The position numbers were made by a program, and so were the translations under genes. A DNA stretch of 64,000 nt, from contig NZ_JAFBEO010000007.1 of assembly GCF_016908785.1 (NCBI RefSeq), positions 24,208 to 88,207 of the forward strand. The letters are read 5' to 3'. The stretch is from Weissella uvarum (lineage in GTDB: Bacteria > Bacillota > Bacilli > Lactobacillales > Lactobacillaceae). This document shows positions 58,234 to 64,000 of the stretch, in pieces. A model generated the notes under the pieces. It was not told the origin of the DNA and searched no databases. It worked only from the letters and a program-made list of their open reading frames with translations. Position 1 is the first letter of the stretch, and the number at the start of each line of letters is the position of its first letter.

Positions 58234-59478
58234 ATGAATATTGGATTATTCACGGATACTTACTTTCCGCAAGTTTCAGGTGTCGCGACTTCAATCAAAA
58301 CGCTTAAAGAACAGCTTGAAGCTCAAGGGCATCAAGTTTATATTTTTACTTCAACGGATCCTAAAGTGACCAAAGAGACAGTCGAACCACATATTTATCG
58401 CTTTTCAAGTGTTCCTTTTGTGTGGTTTAAAGATCGCCGCATGACATATCGAGGTGGTATCCAAGCGCTTCAAATTGCTAAAGAATTAAATCTAGACATT
58501 GTACATACACAAACTGAATTTTCGCTGGGCATGATTGGTAAATTCGTCGCTCGGCAAATGCATATCCCGATTGTGCATACATTTCATACAAATTATGAAG
58601 ATTATCTCCACTATTTAGCAAATGGAAAGTTAATTAAGCCTGGTGGGGTTGCAGTAATTGCGCGTTATTTCTTGCATGGGATGACGGGAATTATTGCGCC
58701 ATCTAAGCAAACATACGATACGCTGGAAGATTATAAAATTACGGCGCCTATTGCAATTATTCCAACAGGTGTTAAAACGCACCATGATGCATCAGAAGAT
58801 CACAGTTCAGAGTTGTATCAAAAACTTGGTATTGATCCATCAAATCCAATTGTTGTGTCAATTGGCCGGGTGGCCTTTGAAAAAAATATCGATGATGTAC
58901 TAACGGCGTTTGCCCAAGTTCTTGAACAAGTGCCTGATGCAAAATTTGTCATTGTTGGGGATGGTCCGGCCCGAGAATCGCTTGAACAACAAGCAATTGA
59001 TTTGGGCATTCAAGCGAGTGTTATCTTTGTTGGTGAAGTTCAACATGATGAAGTCTATAGTTACTACCGCTTAGGAGATGTATTTGCCTCGGCTTCCGTT
59101 TCAGAAACACAAGGTATTACATTTATTGAATCAATTACTGCGGAGACTCCAGTGGTTGCTATGCGGAGTGATTATATGGATGGTATTGTTTGTGACGAAA
59201 GTATTGGTAGCTTAGTTGATCGGCCAGAAGATATGGCCCAACCAATCATCAAATACTTAAAAGCAAAAAAAGCAGGCGTTACTTTGGGAACACCAGATGC
59301 CCGGGAAAGTTTGTTGCATGAAATTGATGAAGTAACCTTTGGCAAACGTATCGCGGATTTTTATAAAGAGGCGCTCTCAATCTATCATGATGACGAAGAT
59401 GACGATGCAGCTGAGGAAAATAACGCTAATTATGTGCGTTCATTCCTGCATCCTTTTAGGAGAGATCAAGATGATTAA
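58234..59478 (+). CDS. lafA: Glycolipid glucosyltransferase (LafA type, alpha-monoglucosyldiacylglycerol synthase)
   Basis: This 414-residue GT4 enzyme starts NIGLFTDTYFPQVSGVATSI, the typical opening of the diacylglycerol glucosyltransferases, with HTFHTNYEDYLHY and SVSETQGITFIESITAETPVV in the two domains. It should add glucose from UDP-glucose to diacylglycerol, the first step of the lipoteichoic acid anchor. ATG 58234 has AAAGG eight bases upstream. The C-terminus carries an acidic patch (DDEDDDAAEE) before a basic end. It overlaps lafB by eight bases. Confidence 0.88.
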   Translation: MNIGLFTDTYFPQVSGVATSIKTLKEQLEAQGHQVYIFTSTDPKVTKETVEPHIYRFSSVPFVWFKDRRMTYRGGIQALQIAKELNLDIVHTQTEFSLGMIGKFVARQMHIPIVHTFHTNYEDYLHYLANGKLIKPGGVAVIARYFLHGMTGIIAPSKQTYDTLEDYKITAPIAIIPTGVKTHHDASEDHSSELYQKLGIDPSNPIVVSIGRVAFEKNIDDVLTAFAQVLEQVPDAKFVIVGDGPARESLEQQAIDLGIQASVIFVGEVQHDEVYSYYRLGDVFASASVSETQGITFIESITAETPVVAMRSDYMDGIVCDESIGSLVDRPEDMAQPIIKYLKAKKAGVTLGTPDARESLLHEIDEVTFGKRIADFYKEALSIYHDDEDDDAAEENNANYVRSFLHPFRRDQDD

Positions 59479-60493
59479 GATAACAATGTTTTCTGCGGCT
59501 GAATCAGTACCCGGTCAAGGTGTTGGATCAGCTTATCGTGAATTAGTAAATTTGTTGGAAGAAAAGTTTCCTGAAAAATTTCCACTAAAGTTTAATAAAT
59601 ACAGCAAGACGGATATTAGTCATTACCATACTATCAATCCAACGTTTTTCTTGAGCACTTTTTTGCCGGGCCGGGGACGTAAAATTGGTTACGTCCATTT
59701 TTTGCCGGAAACATTAGAAGATTCAATTAAGTTACCTAAGCCGATTAAACGGCTTTTTTATTGGTACGTCATGACTTTTTATAAGCGGATGGATCATCTA
59801 GTGGTCGTTAATCCGACGTTTATTGATAAGCTAGTTGATTTAGGTGTGAAGCGGGACAAAGTAACATATATTCCCAATTTTGTTTCAAAAGATACTTTTT
59901 ATCCCATGTCTAACGATCAAAAGCGGGCTTGGCGTGAAAAATTTGGGATTGATCAAGATGCTTTTGTAATTTTAGGTGTTGGTCAGGTGCAAGAGCGTAA
60001 AGGTGTTTGGGACTTTATTGAATTAGCACGTCAAAATCCACAATGGCAATTTGTTTGGACTGGCGGTTTCTCATTTGGGGCTATGACAGCTGGTTATGAA
60101 GATTTGAAGAAAGTGGTTGATAACCCACCAGCAAATTTGAGCTTTCCAGGAATTGTTGATCGAAGTGAAATGAATGCCTATTACAATGTGGCAGATGTGT
60201 TCTTGCTACCAAGCTATACCGAGTTGTTCCCAATGTCGGCGTTGGAGGCCTTCAGCACTGGTACACCAACTGTGTTACGTGATTTGGATTTGTATAAAGC
60301 GATTATTGAAGGTTATTATTTGCCTGCAAAGAACCGGGAAGAAATGCAAACTAAGTTAGAACAAATCAATGAAGACGATGCTTTAAAAGAAAAACTTTCA
60401 CAAGATGCTCTAGCGGCATCAGATCGTTATTCTGCCGATAATGTGGCTAAACTTTGGGAAAAATTTTATACCGAACAAGCTGAGGTGAAATAA
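59471..60493 (+). CDS. lafB: Second glycolipid glycosyltransferase (LafB type)
   Basis: This 340-residue GT4 enzyme starts IKITMFSAAESVPGQGVGSAYRE and has ILGVGQVQERKGVWDFIELA and LPSYTELFPMSALEAFSTGTP in the donor domain. LafB-type enzymes add a second sugar to monoglucosyl-diacylglycerol. ATG 59471 lies inside the end of lafA with AGGAGAG upstream. Order lafA-lafB-membrane protein-ltaS supports the role. Whether the second sugar is glucose or galactose is open. Confidence 0.87.
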   Translation: MIKITMFSAAESVPGQGVGSAYRELVNLLEEKFPEKFPLKFNKYSKTDISHYHTINPTFFLSTFLPGRGRKIGYVHFLPETLEDSIKLPKPIKRLFYWYVMTFYKRMDHLVVVNPTFIDKLVDLGVKRDKVTYIPNFVSKDTFYPMSNDQKRAWREKFGIDQDAFVILGVGQVQERKGVWDFIELARQNPQWQFVWTGGFSFGAMTAGYEDLKKVVDNPPANLSFPGIVDRSEMNAYYNVADVFLLPSYTELFPMSALEAFSTGTPTVLRDLDLYKAIIEGYYLPAKNREEMQTKLEQINEDDALKEKLSQDALAASDRYSADNVAKLWEKFYTEQAEVK

Positions 60494-61512
60494 TGTCAAA
60501 GAAAAATTTTGCAGTCTTTGTGGCAATGCTCATAGTGGGGATATGCATTTTTTGGTGGTCGTTTCGTGATGTTAGTTGGGCCCAGTTTGCAAGCAGTATT
60601 GCACATGCTAAATGGGGCTGGCTAATTATGGCCGTACTGGCAATGGTGGCCTATTTAGCCCTCGAGGGTGTTGTCGTAAAAATCTTTGTGGATGATGCTC
60701 ACGAAAAAATTAGTTGGCGTGACGCAATGCGGGTGCCCTTAGTTGAACAACTTGGTAATGGAATTACTCCGTTCTCGGCTGGGGGACAGCCGATGCAATT
60801 AGTTGCCTTAGCGCAGTCTGGTATCGATGTGGGGCGTGGTGGCTCAATTCTGACGATGAAATTTATTATTTACCAAGGCATGATTGTCATCAACTTTTTG
60901 GTGGCATTGGTCATTGGGTATGAATATTTAGTGGATACGATTCACAGTTGGACAGTTGTTTTAATTTTAGGATTTTTGGTTCATCTTGTTGTCATTGTTG
61001 TTTTGTTAATGGTCATGTATTGGCCTAAAACGACCGATGCCATTGTGCGTTTTGTGATTAAGTTAGTTCGTCCGTTTTCAGAAAAGAAGGCGAACGAATG
61101 GCAAGCAATCTTGGAAGAAAAGATTAGTAATTTTCACCAAGAGAGTGAAATGATGCGCAAAAATTTGAAGCCAGTTTATTTGGCAATCGCAGTGACATTT
61201 GTTCAATTACTGGTTTATTATTTAATCCCCTACTTTATTTTGCTAGGTTTAGGAGCGCAACATGTGAATGTGTCACTAGTTATGGCCCTCACCGTTTTAA
61301 TTGTGATGGTGATTTCATTATTCCCAATTCCTGGTGGAGCCGGTGGAGCGGAAGTTGGCTTCTCAGTTTTGTTTGCACAGTTCTTGCCAACACACGCGCA
61401 ATTGGTAATTGCGATGATTCTTTGGCGTTTAATTACATACTATTTCGGTATGTTCTCAGGAATTTTCGCTTTCAGTATCAAGACCACTTCGCAGCGCCTG
61501 CGGGATAAATAG
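60493..61512 (+). CDS. UPF0104 / LPG-synthase-TM-like flippase domain membrane protein
   Basis: This protein of 339 residues and about eight membrane helices belongs to the flippase-like domain family shared with MprF and AglD. It has GNGITPFSAGGQPMQLVAL near the start and SLFPIPGGAGGAEVGF near the end. There is no cytosolic lysyl-transferase domain. It overlaps the lafB stop (TAATG) and lies before ltaS, so a role in moving the glycolipid anchor or a related lipid across the membrane is plausible but unproven. Confidence 0.82.
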   Translation: MSKKNFAVFVAMLIVGICIFWWSFRDVSWAQFASSIAHAKWGWLIMAVLAMVAYLALEGVVVKIFVDDAHEKISWRDAMRVPLVEQLGNGITPFSAGGQPMQLVALAQSGIDVGRGGSILTMKFIIYQGMIVINFLVALVIGYEYLVDTIHSWTVVLILGFLVHLVVIVVLLMVMYWPKTTDAIVRFVIKLVRPFSEKKANEWQAILEEKISNFHQESEMMRKNLKPVYLAIAVTFVQLLVYYLIPYFILLGLGAQHVNVSLVMALTVLIVMVISLFPIPGGAGGAEVGFSVLFAQFLPTHAQLVIAMILWRLITYYFGMFSGIFAFSIKTTSQRLRDK

Positions 61513-61583
61513 TACTTAAGTTAGGCTTAAAATAGAAAGTATATGGTAAGTCTGATTGATTAAATATAATGGGGTATATAAAC

Positions 61584-63713
61584 ATGCAACGTGTAAATGA
61601 TGCTGTAAAAAAATGCAGCTCGTTTCTTTTTAATACGACAATGGGCTTTTTCGTCTTAAATGTCTTTTTTGTTTGGCTGAAGACTTATTTTGTGTATCAG
61701 CATGATTTTAGTCTTGGCGCAAAAGGACCCATGCAGGAGTTTTTGTTAATCTTAAATCCAATCCCAACCGCAATCATCTTGCTAAGTATCGGATTGTATT
61801 TCAGAGGCCGGGCGACATATTGGACAATGTTATTTGTCAATTTGATTCAGTCCATTTGGCTCTTTGCGAACATTTTGTATTATCGCGAATTTACAGACTT
61901 TTTGTCGCTTAATATTATGTCATCTGGTGGCTCTGCCGGAAATAATCTTGGTAAGGCCTTAGGTGGTATTATTCAAGGTTCGGATTTCTTAGCTTTTGCC
62001 GACATCATTGTGCTAACGCTATTGATTGCGTTTAAGTGTATCAAAATTGATAAAAAGGCAGTTCGAAAGCGCATTGCAGCTTTGGTGACGCTCTTAGGAG
62101 CAGCTTTGATGCTTGTTGATTATGGTTTGGCAGAAAATGATCGTTCAGGCTTATTAACGCGTACCTTTGATAATAATTATATTGTGAAGTATCTTGGGCT
62201 TAATGAATATGCTGTTTATAATATTTATAAGACGCATAAAACGGCTGAAGAGAAGAAACAAGCGAATGCTCAAGACTTGAAGAAAGTTAAAAGCTTTGTT
62301 GATGACAATAAGACCATGCCTAATGCGCAATACTACGGTAAGTTGAAGGGCAAGAACGTCATCATGTTCCATTTGGAGTCATTCCAACAATTCTTGATTG
62401 ACTACAAAGTCAATGGACAAGAGGTTACGCCGAATATTAACCGTTTCTATCATAGTAAAGATTCACTATCATTTGATAATTTCTACAATCAGGTTGGGCA
62501 AGGAAAGACGGCCGATGCTGAAAATATGTTAGAAAATGGATTATATGGAACTGCTTCTGGAGCTGCCATGGTTAACTATGGTTCTACAAATACGTACCAA
62601 GCAGTTCCAGATATGCTTGATCAACGTGGCTATACAACGGCTGCCTTCCATGGTGATGTTGGAAGTTTCTGGAATCGAGATAACACATACAAGAATTGGG
62701 GATATGATTATTTCTTTAGTAAGCCATTTTTCCCTGATAGTGATAAGGATAGTTACAACATTGGTTACGGTATGAAGGATAAAATCTTCTTACGTGACTC
62801 AGCAAAGTACTTAGATCAATTACCACAACCATTCTATTCAAAGATTATTACTGTTACGAACCACTATCCTTATGATTTGGACAAGCAAAACATTTCAATT
62901 CCAAAGACTGATACTGGCGATAAGACAGTTGATGGTTATGTACAAACTGCTCGCTATCTTGACCAATCATTTGGTGAGTTTGAGCAATATCTAAAGAAGT
63001 CTGGTTTGTATAAGAATACTGTGATTGTGATGTATGGTGATCACTATGGTATTTCAGAAAATCATCCAAAGGCAATTGCACAATTGACAGGTAAGAAGAA
63101 CGTTACACCATATGACTTGGCAAATTGGCAAAAGGTGCCATTTATTATCCATTCACCAGCTTTGCAAGGTGAAGGTGGTATTAAGCATACGTATGGTGGA
63201 GAAATCGATGTGATGCCAACTTTGTTGCACTTGTTAGGTATCTCAACTTCAAATAATATTCAGTTTGGACAAGATTTATTAGCCTCAAAGGGTAACCGTC
63301 AGGTAGTGCCGTTCCGTAATGGAAACTTTGTTTCTAAGGATTATGTGAAGTATGGTGGAAACTATTACGTCACAAAGTCTGGAACTGAAATTAAGCCAAG
63401 CGAGGATCCTCGAGCTAAGTCGATCATTGATCACGATCAAGATTATGTCGATAAGAGTCTTGAGTATTCTGACGATGTGCAGACTGGAGACTTGTTACGT
63501 TTCCATAAGTTACCAGGTTATAAGAAGGATGATGCAAAGGATTACTCTTACAAGAAACAAGATACCCTTTCATCTTTGGCTGAAAAGCAACGCAAGAAGC
63601 CAACTTCTGTTTATAAGAAACATGATGATAAATACACGGAATATGTGACAAATGCCCCTGAATTAGGTGGAACGCCACAGACAATTCCAGAAACGGTATC
63701 ATCTACAAACTAA
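61584..63713 (+). CDS. ltaS: Lipoteichoic acid synthase
   Basis: This 709-residue protein has five N-terminal membrane helices, a likely signal-peptidase site at QANAQ before the outside domain, and a sulfatase-fold catalytic domain. Expected residues are visible: the glutamate in MFHLESFQQF, the nucleophile Thr309 in GQGKTADAE, HYPYDL, and DH in YGDHYGISENH. It polymerises glycerol-phosphate from phosphatidylglycerol onto the glycolipid anchor. ATG 61584 is preferred, with GGGG eight bases upstream; ATG 61569 lies within a TATAAT. The charged C-terminal tail after about residue 600 is long and Lys/Asp-rich. Confidence 0.95.
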   Translation: MQRVNDAVKKCSSFLFNTTMGFFVLNVFFVWLKTYFVYQHDFSLGAKGPMQEFLLILNPIPTAIILLSIGLYFRGRATYWTMLFVNLIQSIWLFANILYYREFTDFLSLNIMSSGGSAGNNLGKALGGIIQGSDFLAFADIIVLTLLIAFKCIKIDKKAVRKRIAALVTLLGAALMLVDYGLAENDRSGLLTRTFDNNYIVKYLGLNEYAVYNIYKTHKTAEEKKQANAQDLKKVKSFVDDNKTMPNAQYYGKLKGKNVIMFHLESFQQFLIDYKVNGQEVTPNINRFYHSKDSLSFDNFYNQVGQGKTADAENMLENGLYGTASGAAMVNYGSTNTYQAVPDMLDQRGYTTAAFHGDVGSFWNRDNTYKNWGYDYFFSKPFFPDSDKDSYNIGYGMKDKIFLRDSAKYLDQLPQPFYSKIITVTNHYPYDLDKQNISIPKTDTGDKTVDGYVQTARYLDQSFGEFEQYLKKSGLYKNTVIVMYGDHYGISENHPKAIAQLTGKKNVTPYDLANWQKVPFIIHSPALQGEGGIKHTYGGEIDVMPTLLHLLGISTSNNIQFGQDLLASKGNRQVVPFRNGNFVSKDYVKYGGNYYVTKSGTEIKPSEDPRAKSIIDHDQDYVDKSLEYSDDVQTGDLLRFHKLPGYKKDDAKDYSYKKQDTLSSLAEKQRKKPTSVYKKHDDKYTEYVTNAPELGGTPQTIPETVSSTN

Positions 63714-63717
63714 AAGA

Positions 63718-63748
63718 GACAGACACATTAATTTGTGTCTGTTTTTTT
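63718..63748 (+). terminator. Terminator after ltaS
   Basis: Stem CAGACACA/TGTGTCTG followed by seven Ts. Confidence 0.92.
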
Positions 63749-63749
63749 G

Positions 63750-63778
63750 TTGACCTTTTGCCTGGTATCAGGTATATT
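63750..63778 (+). promoter_or_regulatory. rRNA operon promoter P1
   Basis: TTGACC 63750-63755, 17-base spacer, TATATT 63773-63778. Confidence 0.75.
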
Positions 63779-63841
63779 AATAAAGTTGGTTTTTGCAAAA
63801 GAGCAATCAGAAATTTAATTTTGTAAATTAAATGTTTGTAG

Positions 63842-63873
63842 TTGACTTTCAACGTGAAACCATGTAATATAAT
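63842..63873 (+). promoter_or_regulatory. rRNA operon promoter P2
   Basis: TTGACT 63842-63847 with TAATAT at 17 bases (63865-63870), overlapping a TATAAT at 63868-63873. Two strong promoters about 90 bases apart are typical of rrn operons. Confidence 0.78.
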
Positions 63874-63879
63874 TTAAGT

Positions 63880-64000
63880 TGTTTGAGGGATGAACTTCTT
63901 CAAATAAGTAGATCATTGAAAACTGAATATCGTTTCGATATTAACAAATGTGTAGGGTCACCAACATAGTTGGTGCAAAACATTTGCGAAGTCAATTCGC
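63880..64000 (+). promoter_or_regulatory. rRNA operon leader with boxA-like sequence (16S gene expected just outside)
   Basis: ATCATTGAAAACTGAATATC resembles the Firmicute boxA/leader sequence. Hairpins AATATCG/CGATATT and CACCAAC/TTGGTG follow, and AAATGT/ACATTT can pair around the second, as in 16S processing stems. The window ends before any 16S sequence. Confidence 0.72.

Overview
The window reads as chromosomal DNA of a low-to-moderate G+C lactic acid bacterium (Lactobacillales, most likely a Weissella/Leuconostoc-type member of the Lactobacillaceae). This rests on gene content and order (rpsL-rpsG-fusA, infC-rpmI-rplT, ptsHI, hprK-gpsA-galU-trxB, cdaA-cdaR-glmM, a PyrR-attenuated pyr operon, lafA-lafB-ltaS), on Gram-positive signals (strong AGGAGG ribosome binding sites, sigma-A promoters, cre boxes, U-tailed terminators) and on codon use. 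The genus is an inference; no rRNA gene lies inside the window. No CRISPR array, transposase, prophage or tRNA gene was seen.

Layout. 1-7035: end of an exopolysaccharide cluster (EpsG-type polymerase, glycosyltransferases, polysaccharide pyruvyl transferase, Wzx-type flippase). 7203-14911: accessory metabolism and stress genes (glutathione peroxidase, a uracil-DNA-glycosylase-like protein co-transcribed with a guanidinium-type SMR exporter, MscS channel, DUF1054, topoisomerase III, cytosine deaminase, GRP sugar transporter). 15062-23523: core genes (pgi, efp, Asp23 family, nusB, the L20-autoregulated infC operon, a small A24 peptidase, the str operon). 23700-27508: potABCD polyamine importer. 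28081-28312: an unassigned structured RNA gene. 28387-37821: hprK-gpsA-galU, trxB, ptsHI, tpiA, eno, secG. 37913-50829: rnr, smpB, ung, pta, tsaE, an acetyltransferase, an exonuclease, murB, a Na+/H+ antiporter, c-di-AMP synthesis and glmM. 50879-58105: pyr operon. 58234-63713: glycolipid anchor and lipoteichoic acid synthesis. 63714-64000: tandem promoters and leader of an rRNA operon whose 16S gene should start just beyond the end.

How it works together. Sugar use is coordinated by HPr, enzyme I and HPr kinase in this window, with cre-like boxes over the promoters of ptsH, pgi and the GRP transporter. Envelope building is represented by the EPS cluster, galU, murB, glmM and the lafA-lafB-flippase-ltaS block.

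The most unusual items are: ribosomal protein L20 with a C-terminal HeH-like extension; a roughly 230-nt multi-hairpin RNA upstream of hprK; a terminator-type riboswitch candidate upstream of a guanidinium exporter; an intrinsic-terminator-like hairpin inside the start of ptsI; a triosephosphate isomerase with a rewritten loop 6; an AUA start codon on infC; a probably leaderless tsaE mRNA; and uncharacterised palindromes at the fusA and potA promoters.
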